This document shows positions 35,867 through 47,299 of a DNA stretch of 64,000 bases, piece by piece. The notes beneath the pieces are model-generated. The model was given only the letters and a program-made list of their open reading frames with translations, had not been told where the DNA came from and made no database searches. Numbering within the stretch: position 1 is the stretch's first letter; each line of letters opens with the position of its first letter. The position numbers and the translations under genes were made by a program. The DNA comes from Simmondsia chinensis (taxonomy: Eukaryota > Streptophyta > Magnoliopsida > Caryophyllales > Simmondsiaceae), in contig JAGTTD010000026.1 in NCBI GenBank assembly GCA_018398585.1, positions 811,001-875,000 of the forward strand, given 5' to 3'.

Positions 35867-36255
35867 TTAAAATGTTAATGGCATCTGACTACACACATCC
35901 GTTGTGTTGACCTACAAATTATGTTTTGTTCCCCTTTTGAGGCTTTATTTACGAACATTTTCGGTCTTAATTCTACTGTTTTTTTACGTAACTTTATAAT
36001 AGCAACCACCAATGCAGATCCATTGAAGGAAGATTGAATTCCCCACAACGAAAGGGAAAATACATTCTCTCACGAAGGGGAAACAATTTTTGTCATTATC
36101 TCACGTCATATATTTCACTTCAATTTCAGCTTTGCCAAGCGTGAACCTCATATAAAATTTTTAGAATGGAATCATTTTCTATAGCCAGAAAGATAAAAGA
36201 TTTAAAAATAAAATATTTTAATTAAAAATATTTAATTAGAAATGCCTATTTATTT

Positions 36256-37202
36256 TTTTTGAACGCAGAAGCCCACAGGCTAAGATTCCATTAACGAAAT
36301 ATCATTGTTTACAACGGACGCAATATAAGGTGGCAACCTATGCCACCAATCATGCTTACACCTACGACCTAAGTGGTACGAAGTAGCGATATGGGCAACC
36401 CTATTACATACTCGGGGAGCCTATTGAAAAGGAAAATTACATAAACTATTGGAAGAGACAATCATCCTAATATCCAAAATTAAAGCCCTACACTCCCACG
36501 CAGGGAAAATAGACAGAGACAAGTAATCAATAACCTGTTTACAATCTGACTCAATAATAACATAAAACCACCCATTTGACTGAGCAAGAGACAAGCTACT
36601 CGAATAGCGAGCAATTCAGTCACGAGGGGGGATCTAGGCACAAAAGAACAGCACCAACCGGCAATCACTTGACCCATAAAAACTCTAGCCACTAAAGCAC
36701 CCGCAGCCTCTGATGGAGCCTTGAAAGCAGCACCAAACGGGGGGAGGCCTCCAGCAAACGAGATCATGATGAATAGCGTTCAGTTTGTGGACAGCAGCAG
36801 TAGGGATTCTTGACCAAATGACAACAGTAGGACCCTCATTGCAATCTTCATGCTCTTGAGACGCTTTGAATTCATGGATAGCTGAAATAGCGTTCTCGAT
36901 TGCCGAGTGGGGAGGCATGTCCTCTTGTCTGAAGATGAAATTACACCTACACTTTCAGATTTTCCAACAGAAAAAAAGAATCCCGGAGATGACATCGCAT
37001 GTAAAAGAACCGTCAGCATAAATAGAATCCCACCAAACAAGAAGGCTATTGAAACTTTCGATATTGGGTTTAAAACCCAATGGAAAAGCAAACCAAAACG
37101 CTCTTGCCCACGGACAAAAGAAGAAGATATGCTCCAAAGTTTTCGGAGTGTCCGGACATCGAGGGCAACACGGGTCAACCCTCAATTGGCACTTCCACGA
37201 GT
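36256..37202 (-). mobile_element. 5'-truncated LINE: zf-RVT and RNase H, with 25-bp TSD
   Basis: Minus-strand remnant of a LINE ORF2 C-terminus. Residues with CPRCPDTPKTLEHIFFFCPWA form the reverse-transcriptase zinc-binding motif. An RNase H-like segment (PPPFGAAFKAPSEAAGALVA, then TELLAIRVACLL) ends NRVAHIATSYHLG...ISLMES with a stop at 36280. There is an in-frame TGA after FFCWKI and at least one frameshift, so it is dead. A T-run at its left is the poly(A) tail. The flanks carry a perfect 25-bp direct repeat (36231-36255 and 37203-37227). Confidence 0.9.
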
Positions 37203-37227
37203 TTTAATTAGAAATGCCTATTTATTT

Positions 37228-38004
37228 ATATTTATATTATTTTGTGAACATAAATAATAGACTCCAGTTTGGACTTTGTCGTGGTAGGGACTACAGTGTT
37301 TACTAATAATGCGGGGGTAGTCCTGCTAAATTATTGAGGCTTTTTTGACCAAATATAAAAAAGTTAATGTTATTATTAGAGCAAAATTATTATTATTAGA
37401 GTAAATTTATTATTTTTAAGATAATTTTGTGGCTCTTATTTTTAATAAATCATGTTATTACCCTGATAATGACAATTTATATCATGACAAGATAACAACT
37501 CCCATTATAAAATTTATATACTTCGATTCTTTTAGAAGACGATACAAAACTATTGAAACCAAAACACTTCATTTTTAAAGCTACAAAGGCCTTTTACTGT
37601 AACGTATTTGATGTAGTGCTTAAGCTATTCAGTCTGTAAGCATAAGGTCTTAAATTTGAAGCTTGTTTCTTCCCTGCCTTAGATCCTGATTGGTCACGTA
37701 TTATATCGACACTACAAAATTAAGGGTTATCACTTGGTTTCAAACTCTAACTAGTTGTACTAGCATCTTCATCCAACACTGTATGGAAAATCCTTGCAAA
37801 CTGATCTCCATTACTGTTTTTAAATCCAATCCCAAAATTATCACTTCTTATGCTCCACAGTTTTCTGCCTATTTTTTTTATTTTTTAAAGTATTTCTATA
37901 AGAAAAATAAAAAATTAAAAATATTTGAAATTTTTGGAAAAAATGGAAAAAAATGGAAAATATTAGTCCCTTCTCTTGCCGAGGAAAACTTGAAAAATAT
38001 GATT

Positions 38005-38047
<43 letters not shown>

Positions 38048-38394
38048 AATTACATGTGAAAATAGAAAGGATTGTATCTTAAAAAATAGAAAGGTTAAAT
38101 TACATATTAGTACCCTGAATTTCGATGTATTAAGTTTTTTAGTCTATAAATTTTGTAAAATAATTTTTTAGTCCAAACGGTCATATATTTAATAAAATAG
38201 TCTAAATAACGTTATAAAAGAATGAAAGCAAACCCTATTTTGCATTCTTGCACACTACTATTTGGAATATTTTATTAAGTATATATAAATTTTAAAATTA
38301 AAAAATTATTTCATAAATTTTGAGACTAAAAAAATTAATATATTAAAAATTTCAAGATATTAATATGTAATTTACTTGTATGCACTGTGGAGTA
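37228..38394. other. AT-rich intergenic DNA with TA microsatellite
   Basis: No gene. A (TA)n run is at 38010-38043. A SINE-like TAGTGCTTAAGCTATTCAG / AATTTGAAGC pair at 37610-37670 may be a decayed tRNA-type head. Confidence 0.35.
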
Positions 38395-38960
38395 GGGCTG
38401 GCAAAATCTTGCACAGCACCATTACACGACATGGACATGATATGAAGATAGCGGTTTCGGGTTGAGGGTTTTGAAGAGGGGTTGAATTTGGGTTGACCCG
38501 TTTTATCCATTTAGGTAATTGGGTTGAATTTGGGTTTGATCCGTGTAACCCGTTTTTGACACAATTGACCTATTTTTATCGTTATATTAGGCATTTAAGT
38601 AATACATTATTATTATTATATATGTATATATTTTTTGAATTAAGATAATTTGAACTATATTTAGTAATACTAATTTGATGGTTTATTTTAACAATTATAA
38701 ATATAACAAGTATTTATTAGTATTATCAACCATAAAGTGCATTATTAACATATTTGTAAATTAAAAAAATTAGTATTTAATAAAAAAAGTCACTGATATA
38801 ATTAAATAGGTAACCCGTGGGTTACCCATTTAATAATTGAGTTGGGTAAAAGTTAAGAGTTTTTAACCCGTTTAATTAACGGATTGGATTCGGGTTGACT
38901 TCATCCTTAAAACACCTCATATAATATAAAAATAAATACGATATAATACGACACATTTGT
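38395..38960. repeat. Dispersed repeat, related to 11885-12420
   Basis: Contains GGGTTGACCCGTTTTATCC, TAACCCGTTTTTGACACAATT and the end block ACGACACATTTGTCACAAG, all of which recur around 11885-12420 in inverse order. Probably a MITE. Confidence 0.5.
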
Positions 38961-39111
38961 CACAAGTTGTTTCTACATTTGAAAGCAATGATTAATGTCC
39001 TTTTCTAATATGGGGAAAAGTCTTACTAGTTTCCCAAGTCTTCTGCCCATATATATATATAACACATCACAATTGTGTGTTATGTATCTCTATTTTCTTT
39101 CTTAATATAAT

Positions 39112-39114
<3 letters not shown>

Positions 39115-39146
<32 letters not shown>
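39115..39146. repeat. TA dinucleotide repeat upstream of monooxygenase copy 1
   Basis: About 16 TA units roughly 115 bp upstream of the ATG, where a TATA element would be expected. Its promoter role is unproven. Confidence 0.6.
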
Positions 39147-39149
<3 letters not shown>

Positions 39150-39260
39150 ACGGAAGAAGAGATTTGATGAGTTTCGATTTCAGAAATTAAAAAGGTGTAG
39201 AGTTTTAACCATCAGGTTAATCTGAGAAGCTCAAATTTTACGGTGCATGTAGCACTGTAG

Positions 39261-42200
39261 ATGGAGGAGAGTGAAGAAATAGTGATTGTGGGTGCTGGTA
39301 TTGCTGGCCTTGCCACTTGCTTGGCTCTTTACAGGTAACGCTATCTTCTGTTTTAAAAGTTTAAATTAATGAATAAAAATACATAAATTATTGAGAATTT
39401 TACAAGAGTGTAGTTAAATTGTCTCACATTGGAGTAGTAAGAGAGTAGATATCGACACATGAGTTTAGTGGGTTATCCCATCTAATGCCAATTGGTTCGG
39501 GGTAGAACTCTGCTTGGAATTAAGATTTGTTTTGTTATCTTTTTGCTGTTTTGGAGTGGGTTTTTTTTTGGGGGGGGGGGGGGGGGGGGGGGGGGGAATG
39601 CTTTTGCAGGTTTCTTGTTATTTTTTTCTTTTCGTACTTTGTATATGCTCTTCGAGTCTCTTGTTTGAGATGTCGATTTTTGTATTGCGAGTTTATCCTC
39701 GCTAATTATTAAAAGAAAAGACTTACGATCTGGTGAAATTTTAGATAAAATTGAACTGAGTCCCTAGTTGAGAAATTTTTTCTAGAAGGTTTTAAACGAA
39801 GAGAAATTTTTTGGGTTTGTTGAGATTTCTGTAAACTATTCTAAAAGTTTAAATTATTTAAAAATTGGGTACAACAGAGTAAAGAGCGGTATATAAAGGG
39901 TGGGTCAAGAGGAGAGTAAGAGATTATATTATTCTTGTTACGTGTTTAATAAAGAGGGGCAATGAAACAGATTAATAAATAATTTACCCTTATTTAAAAA
40001 TTAGATAAAAAGATAACACTAGAAAAATTATACTTAAAATAAGAATAAAATTGTTCAAAATTTTTTAAAATTTGACCATAGCCTCATTTACCCCCAAATT
40101 AAAAAAGTCTCACCTCGTTGCCCCTCAAATAGGGGTACCCTGAACCCCTCTTACCCTTATTTGTTTTTACCTCATTTAGCCAGTTGTTGACCTCCTGCAC
40201 CAGATTCTATTAGAATTTTGAAATTAAGTGTGCTTGAGTGAGAGTAGTATTAGGATAAGTGACCTCCTGGGAAGTCCTCATATTGCCAACCCTATAAGGT
40301 TAGGGGTCCTCGGAAACAGCCTCTCGGCAAGGTTACCCCCTGCATACATCCACCCCCTCAGACCTCGCTTTGGCGGGAGCCATTGAGACACTGATTCTAT
40401 TGTTGTTGTTGTTGTTACCCAGTTGTTGAACAAATAAATCTATCTAACAAACAACAACAACAACAGTCCCAGTGCCTCAAGGGCTCCTGTGTAAGCAGGG
40501 TCGCGGGGGTAGGATGTATGCAGCCTTACCCTTTCAGAGTAAGACCCTAACGAGATGAGGTTTCTAATGACTCCCAACCTGATAGGTAACAGTTTAACAA
40601 AAGAGGCTGTTTAACAAAAGATACAAGAAAAATTTTATACTCTAACAGTTACAGTTTATGATTTTATTTTTAAAAGGTTGGGGGTGAAGAGCATAGTATT
40701 GGAGTCATCAAGTGGTTTGAGAGCATATGGATATGGATTGGTGTTGTCAACCAATGCTTGGAAGGCACTTGATGCTCTTGGCATTGCTGATTCTGTTCGC
40801 CAACTCTCTCTCCAACTTCCTCTCCCTTTGTAAGCCTTCTCTCTCTTATTTGTTTTCGATAATTAGCGATAAAGTCGTATTATAAAAAAGGTATATCGTA
40901 TAAATGAAATCTGAGTCAACTTGTATCAAAATGGGTTGTATCAAAGTGGGTCTCCGAGTTCCTGCGTCTTAGTTATCTGATTATGCCTCCGATCGCCCTT
41001 CCTTGCCGTTGATTGCCTTTGTTGCATGCATCCACGGCCTTGTGGTGCTCATCCCAATAATGGTCCCAGCTAGAATTGACTGAGGTCAGGCTGATGTCTC
41101 CGCTTGGTTGTGATTGGTGCCTTTTCTCTTTCTTTGTCTTGAGATTGTCTGCACTTTCGTGCTTTTGGGTGTCTTTGGGTGTTTTCAGGCGTTTTGTTGG
41201 TGTGTTACTGGTGTTTTTGGGTTTTTTGTAGGTGTTTTTGGGTGTTTTCAGGCGTCTTGGTGTGGTGTGTTTTGGTGTTTTTTGGGTTTTGGTGTTGTCG
41301 GGGTCGTTTGTTGCTTAGAATCTCTTAACCGGATTGTAAACTGTACTTTTCTTCCATTTTAATAAAATCCCATGATGGGTCAATTATCAAAAAAAAGTGT
41401 TAAGAAACGTTGCCACTAAAATATGACGAAAAATTCAACAAGAAAACGAATAACAATACCCAAATTTATGTGGTTTGGCCAAATATGCATGTGTCCATGG
41501 AGTTGCACTAATTTCTTATTGCTTGGTAGTTCTGAAGAGAGTTTCTTTTGATCTTCCAGACTCTGTCAAACGCTAAATAAGATTTATATAGGTCCACATA
41601 GAAAGCCTTAAAAACCGCAAAATAATCCTCAGAAAATGGGTCCCGACCTAAAACAAGGCCCCGAACAATATAAAAACTAGGCTACGACAGAAAGCCCAAC
41701 GATTAGTACATGAAGATAACTAAAGAGAGGAAAACAGAAGGGGAAATGAAGAAAAATATGTTCAGTGTACATGTATGAGAGTGGCTGGTAAGAGCGAGTA
41801 TGGTTACTCGAGTACAGGGGCGTATTTGAGTCACGTTGAGCTTGAGTCTATTAGGCTTGAGGCTTGGCTTGTTAGCTTTAAACTTGACCCAGGCTCGACT
41901 AGAAGCTCGCCGAGCTTTAGAAGTTGGGGCTTGAGCTCGGCTTGTCAAAAGGTCGGGCTCACCTCGGTTCGATCTAAACTCGTGAGCTTCAAATTAAGCT
42001 TGCAATATTTGGGCTCATTTATGCTCAATATAGGCTCGTTTGGGCTCGGCTCATTTAGGCTCCAATATGCTTAATTGGGTAATATTTAAGCAAATATTTT
42101 ATACTAAAAAAAGCTCGCTTAGGCTCGCGAGCCTATGAGCTCGAGCTTCACTAAATGAGCCGGCTCGTCTTGGCTTGAGCTCAAAGCAAACCGAGTTTTT

Positions 42201-45200
42201 CGAGCTTTATGACAAGCCGGCTCGTTTACACCCCTAATCGAGTACGAAAGGAGTCATTCGCTACTGCTTTGATTGAGGGTTTGTAACTTTTTAATTCCAA
42301 AGTTGAATGTAGGAGGGTTTATAACTTTATCCTTGCAAAAATTACATTTGGGAGGATTTGAAGCTTTCTGATGTGAAATGGAAACGTAAAACTCGAAATT
42401 GAATATGTTAAGATTGAAAACCACTTGGAGTCCTTTGAAACAGAGAGAGAAACTGGAGTTTTCATTTGACAAATTCTGGAATAAGAAAACATTCAGCCAT
42501 AATGAGTATTTATAAGAAACTAGAAAAAAAAAAAAAAAAAAATCCTAAATTGCAAAATTTAAAAAATGCCACTGTATTATCTGTAAATTGTAAAAGTGGT
42601 TCAAAAACACGTCTAGAGGCTAAACTTGGGGAAAATAGGGGGACCAACTACAAAGCGTCTGGGATTGCATAGTTCAGACCGGGAGGTTTGTCTTTTTACA
42701 TGTAACTCTTACGGATAAAAACTTATGGCCGTTTTAAGTCCTGAGCGCAGGTCATTGTTTCCTGCCCACCCGTTTAGGTTTCTGTTTCTGATGGTCCAAT
42801 TGCTCCATAAACTCTTCGACTACTCGTCAACATTTTTGCATGCAAAAGTTACATTTGCGTTAGAGGAGTGAGCTATAGAGATTATAATTCAAAATTTCAT
42901 ACAATCATATGGTATTCCCTCTAAGTTGAACAAGGGATTCCACGTAAAAATTAGCATTCTTTTGTGTTGCTTTTGCTTCTGTTGTGTGTATGTGACGTTT
43001 GAAATGGGCACATAATGATGCAGCGGAAATCATGAGGTTCGATCGGTAAAAAGGAAAACATTGGTCGAGATACTCGAGAGAGAACTGCCAAAGAGAAGCA
43101 TAAGGTACTCTTCCAAGGTCGTCTCCATTGATGACTCTGGCTTCTTTAAGCTGCTCCACCTCGTCGATGGCTCCACCATTAAAGCCAAGGTAAAGTGAAA
43201 GAATTATTAGCCTTTTGTATTGTGTCCCGCTCCAGAAACGGAGGTCTGCGATGCGTAATTCGACCCAGTAGGCCCATTAAAATAGATTTATGGTTTCAAC
43301 TATGCCCATCTGTGTGTTTGTGTGCTCGTGTGCGTGCCTGAGTGAGTATTGTTTTGTGCAACACTCTCTTACAGATTTTATAGGATCGCTTTCTCCTTCG
43401 TCTATGGTCTTTTCCTTAACTTGTGAGTTTTTCATGTATATCGTTTTGTTATTGCTTTTCCCTTTTTTTCTCTTCTCAATTTTATGTTCTTTTACATCTA
43501 AATTTAATCCATAAAGCGTAGTTTAGTCTAGCGATCATGATCACCAGGGGTTAAAGATGCCACCCGAGATCATATATCCCAATTCTTGGTATTTACCTAA
43601 CAGATTTTATTTGCTGACATGCCCCTGTACTTGAATTCACATTAGGTTTGAAGAATAAATAATGTACAAGTCGATCTCATATCCTGCTGTAGTTGTACTA
43701 ATATCATGACTATAGGCTATTGGAATATGTACTTGAGATGTTATGCTCAAAAGACTAGATATTATGTTAATAAAGCAGCTATCTTAAACTTACACTATTA
43801 GATGAAGATGGGGACCGAGCTGGGCTGGATCATCTTGGGTTTGAGTCATTTTATTTGAGTAATATTCAAGTTGGGCTCGAGTTGGCTTGGTTCATTTTGG
43901 GAATTAGTATTCTTGCTTTTTGGTCAAATAGGTTGGCTCACATTAGACTTTGAGTTAGATTGGATTGTGTTTAAGTTGGGTCATGATATTTTGAGTAATT
44001 TGAGTTGCGTCATTTTGAGTTTTGAGTCAAATTTAAGTTGGGTTTGGCATTTTTGTTTCAAGTCAAATTAGGTTTTTGGAATAATCGAGTTGGTTCATTT
44101 TAGGGTCGAGATCGATGAAGTTAATATGACATTACACTTCCTTTTCCCACATAAAAGAATTAGAATGCCAATTTTTAGTTAAAACAAATTTCATGAAATT
44201 TAGCAGTGAAATTATAATTCCAATCCAATGGATGAACGAAAAAACAATTTTGAATTTCTGGATCCCAATTCCAAGTTTAATGTGAATTTCAGGCTCCATG
44301 TCTATGCCCTGAACATGATCCTGTACTATTAGATACAGATTCGGTGAACGTTTCACCCTATAATAGTGAAGTTTATGGAGCGTCAAATTTGATAGTCTTA
44401 ATTCTATATTTTTATGATACATCTTGATTTTATGTGTTGATTCAAAAATGACTATCCGTTATGATAGTGCAGAGTTTGGACCCATCGTCCTAGTACCCAT
44501 TTAGAGAGATTTAGGGTTTCGGGTTCGGCCTATATATATGTACTTTTCTGTAACACCCAGCTGTATCCTCGCCTTCAAATCGTTAGTGAGTTGATTTCTC
44601 CTCCTCTATAGTTTTCTCCCTATTTTATGGGTTTTCCATTTAAATTTACGTGTTATTTATTCTTTTTCTCTTTTATCTACTCAGATACTTTTAGATATAT
44701 TATTTTGTATTTAAACCAAATCCCCGTTCTTGGGTATTCACCCAACATATGTGTATGGAGAGGTCGTTCCAAAGTTTAATTTTATGATGTTATGTCACAA
44801 TGAAGCAAAATTACCTTATTGATTGCACCAAACCGAAGTTTCTTACCACATGCTTTGAAATACCAGGTGTTGATTGGATGCGATGGAGTGAACTCAGTGG
44901 TGGCTAATTGGCTAGGCCTTGGAAAACCCGTATATGTTGGCCGGACGTCAGTTAGGGGCCTTGCGGAGTTTCCCGAGGTCCATGGACTTGATCCAATGTT
45001 GTACCAACACCGTTGGAATAATGTTGTTCATGGCTATGTCCCGTGTGATGAGAATACTGTTTATTGGTACATGTCCTCCATTTCATCTCAACAAAGTAAG
45101 TGTAAAATGTCGCTGGACCTTAAGCTCGATCCATGAAATTGGCATATGTGAGGTCTATATATAAATTTAAATGAGATTCTATTCTAATATCAATTGATCT

Positions 45201-46982
45201 TTGGTGGAGTAACCCACTAGACTCATACGTTGATCTCTCTTTCTCACAAATTCGATATGCAGTTTCTTAGTAAAATCATATGTGGAATTCTTAACAGTAA
45301 GCCATTCAAATCTTTCACAGGCATCGGTTCAGTTTTCTTTGCTCGAATTCTACTGTATGTTTTGTGATAATAGAACAAAGAAAAAACAGAAAACAAGAAA
45401 TAAGATTTACGCGGTTCGGCCAATTGTGATTACGCTTATGGAATTGAAAATATATATCTTTTGTTGGGAGTACAAGAGAAAATTTTCTTCTTACATGATA
45501 ATATATGTAGCCATACAAACCTTAGTGCAATTAAAAATACTCTCAAGTGGACTTGGGCTGAAACCCAGCCATTATCGTCCATGTTGGCACGATTTTTCTG
45601 CTCCATCGACATGAACCATTATTAATGCAATCAGACTCCACATATGACTTAATATTCAGGTCCATACCAATTATTTAACTCATTCGGACTAGAAGTTAAA
45701 TATATTATGAGGTCGGTTAATGCGCTACTTCACCTAATACTATTGATTTTTGAATGGAAATTTACTGGGGTTATATGGCATAGGTCATCATGGATAAGAC
45801 CCGGTGTGAATAATTTGTGCTCTTATTGAGAACTCCACAGGTGAAGTTGAGTAGGAAGTTTTATGTTGGAGTTGTGAGAGAGAAGAGATCAATGTATGAC
45901 ATAGTTGGCTACTCCTAAAGACAGCTGATTTTAGGCTGGAACCTGTACTTGGAACTCATATATGTCAACTTCATGAGTCGTGAAATTTCATATATATATC
46001 GTGATGTTGTTCATACTATTGTAAATGCAGGAGATGAAGATCTAAAGAGCAACCCGATTAAGGTAAAGCAGTTTGTCTTGGGCAAACTTGGAAGTGCACC
46101 AACACAAGTAAAGGCCATTGTAGAAAACACTGACCCTGATAACTTAACAGTTTTCTTTTTTAAGGACAAGGTGGCCATGGGACATACTAACAGGTACGAC
46201 CCGAACATAGTCTAACATGGATTTTGACAGTAATGTGATACGATGATTTATCATTGTCAAAGCTCATTTAATTACCAAAAAGGGCACCAACACGCCATCA
46301 CCGGATCCCATGAGAACTCCGAAGTTAAGCGTGCTTGGACGATAGTAGTACTAGGATGGGCGACCTCCTGGGAAGCCCTCACCCTCAGGTTGGGAGCACT
46401 GGGAAACAGCCTCTCTTGAGGTTAACACCCTGAAGGGGGAAGGCTGCGTACATCAGCCCCCCAGACCCTGCTTAGGCGGGAGCCCTTGAGGCACTGGGTA
46501 TGTTCCTTTTTTTTTTAAAGCTCATTTAATTAGTTCTCATGCTTGTTATATTTAGTCACGAATCAACAAAATTAACCTATTTACACTACATGGTTGCCAC
46601 TTTTGTTGCAGGGACTATCAACAAAGGAAATGTCTGTGTGGCAGGCGACGCCCTGCACCCAATGACACCGGACATAGGGCAAGGTGCGTGTTCAGCGTTC
46701 GAGGATGCTGTTGTTTTAGCCCGATGTCTTGCAGAGGCCTTAAAGGAGGATAAGAAAGACGACAACGAGTACGGAAGGATAGCGACCGCGTTGGAGAATT
46801 ATGCCAAAGAGAGGAGATGGAGGAGTTTTGTGTTGGTGAGCATTGCATATGTGACAGGCAAGATAAATCTGAGTAATGGGAAGGTGATGGGGTTCTTGAA
46901 AGATAAAATACTATCAAGGTTGTCGTTCTACGCCCAGGTTAAACTCGCTGAGTTTGACTGTGGGAGACTAGATTGTGCTTGA
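39261..46982 (+). CDS. FAD-dependent monooxygenase (MO1-like), copy 1, frameshifted
   Basis: Salicylate-hydroxylase-like flavoprotein family; substrate unknown. Exons: 39261-39334, 40677-40829, 43024-43189, 44867-45095, 46031-46193 and 46612-46982. Motifs: GAGIAG in the FAD-binding fold (residues 11-16), then [21 protein letters not shown], the DG motif [12 protein letters not shown] and the GD motif [19 protein letters not shown]. The C-terminus is FDCGRLDCA. Splice sites and phases match copy 2. Exon 5, however, is 163 nt where copy 2 has 162: one extra base in the T-rich stretch after 46150 turns the expected WPWDIL segment into another frame and would destroy the GD motif. Without that base the product would be 384 residues. 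It is either a real pseudogenising indel or a homopolymer error. Relative to family members I recall, about 20 residues are missing between exons 2 and 3, as in copy 2. Confidence 0.8.
39404..39515. repeat. Repeat E copy (partial) in monooxygenase intron 1
   Basis: GTCTCACATTGGAGTAGTAAG, GTGGGTTATCCCATCTAATGC and CAATTGGTTCGGGGTAGAAC match the core of repeat E. Confidence 0.6.
39570..39596 (+). repeat. 27-base G run
   Basis: Uninterrupted guanine homopolymer in intron 1 of monooxygenase copy 1, preceded by a T run. Confidence 0.9.
40191..40418 (+). mobile_element. 5S rRNA-headed SINE with 11-bp TSD
   Basis: The 5S-like head (GATTCTATTAGAATTTTG, AAATTAAGTGTGCTTGAGTG, AGTGACCTCCTGGGAAG) is at about 40200-40280, followed by the body and a GTTGTTGTTGTTGTT tail. 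Flanked by CCAGTTGTTGA (40180-40190 and 40419-40429). Confidence 0.8.
40448..40590 (-). mobile_element. 5S-SINE family body, opposite orientation
   Basis: AACAACAACAACAGTCCCAG, then CTCCTGTGTAAGCAGGGTC, CAGCCTTACCC and GACTCCCAACCTGA. Head missing. It is tail-to-tail with the copy at 40191-40418. Confidence 0.7.
41040..41398 (+). mobile_element. LINE 3' end in monooxygenase intron 2
   Basis: T/G-rich 3'UTR with repeated GTGTTTTTGGGTGTTTTC phrases, ending GGGTCAATTATCAAAAAAAA, the LINE terminus of this window. The 5' boundary is not resolved and no coding part is seen. Confidence 0.55.
41816..42237. mobile_element. GAGCTC-rich hAT-like MITE with perfect 8-bp TSD
   Basis: Starts AGGGGCGTATTTGAG and ends GGCTCGTTTACACCCCTAA. 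Flanked by perfect TCGAGTAC repeats (41808-41815 and 42238-42245). This copy best supports calling the whole AGCTC/GAGCC repeat family hAT-like. Confidence 0.8.
43790..44110. repeat. GGGTTGAGTC-rich repeat
   Basis: Repeated GGGCTGGATCAT/TTGGGTCAT/GAGTTGGGTTTGG phrases between ATTAGATGAAGATG and GATCGATGAAG. A degenerate relative of 6056-6619, in intron 3 of monooxygenase copy 1. Confidence 0.45.
45097..45300. repeat. Repeat E copy abutting a splice donor
   Basis: Begins within the donor region of monooxygenase exon 4 (GTAAGTGTAAAATGTCGCTGG) and runs through TGGTGGAGTAACCCACTAGAC to ATATGTGGAATTCTTAACAG. The orientation to the gene is the opposite of that at 20205-20395. Confidence 0.65.
45829..45990. 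repeat. Repeat E copy just upstream of exon 5
   Basis: GAGAACTCCACAGGTGAAGT, TTGGAGTTGTGAGAGAGAAG and AACTTCATGAGTCGTGAAAT. It ends about 40 bp before the exon 5 acceptor. A weaker relative lies at about 45600-45780. Confidence 0.6.
46275..46516 (+). mobile_element. 5S rRNA-headed SINE with perfect 16-bp TSD
   Basis: The best copy. The 5S-like head (about 46282-46380) includes CACCGGATCCCATGAGAACT, GAAGTTAAGCGTGCTTGG, AGTAGTACTAGGATGGGCGA and CCTCCTGGGAAG, so both internal promoter blocks of a plant 5S gene are recognisable. The body has GGGAGCACTGGGAAACAGCC, GTTAACACCCTGAAGGGGG, GGCTGCGTACATC and GACCCTGCTTAGGCGGGAG, then a T-rich tail. Perfect direct repeats lie at 46259-46274 and 46517-46532. 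It sits in intron 5 of monooxygenase copy 1. Confidence 0.92.
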
Positions 46983-47299
46983 ATTATCGCTCTTTCTTCA
47001 GCCAGTTGAGATCTCAAGTAATTTGTTAAGTGCTCTTCCTGAGGATTTGTTATATATCAGTTGCTTCTACTGCACATTACTATTTATCATTGGAGAAATA
47101 ATAACCAACGTATGATACATTATATGCGCGTATGTATATATGTAATACAAAGGACATATATAATGCTAGAACCTTCATTATGATTTGCGTTTGCTAACTA
47201 ATCTGTCAATTTGTTTGCTTCTTTATAGCAGTGTCAGAAAGGGGTTTAATTATACTGAGTATTTAAAAGCTTAATATTATTCATAATAATAATAATATC
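46983..47299. other. 3' flank of monooxygenase copy 1
   Basis: Presumed 3'UTR and spacer. AT-rich; no gene. Confidence 0.4.

Noticed and set aside
36780..37257. Plus- and minus-strand ORFs of 116 and 132 codons
   Set aside because: Shadow frames of the decayed LINE ORF2 at 36256-37202; only the frames with the zinc-binding and RNase H motifs are meaningful.
37690..38049. 119-codon plus ORF
   Set aside because: Lys/Tyr/Ile-rich translation of AT-rich DNA ending in the TA microsatellite; no motif.
39514..39712. Gly-run ORFs
   Set aside because: Translation of the G homopolymer and intron sequence.
46275..46390. Functional 5S rRNA gene
   Set aside because: It is a single diverged copy fused to a SINE body with a TSD, not part of a 5S array.
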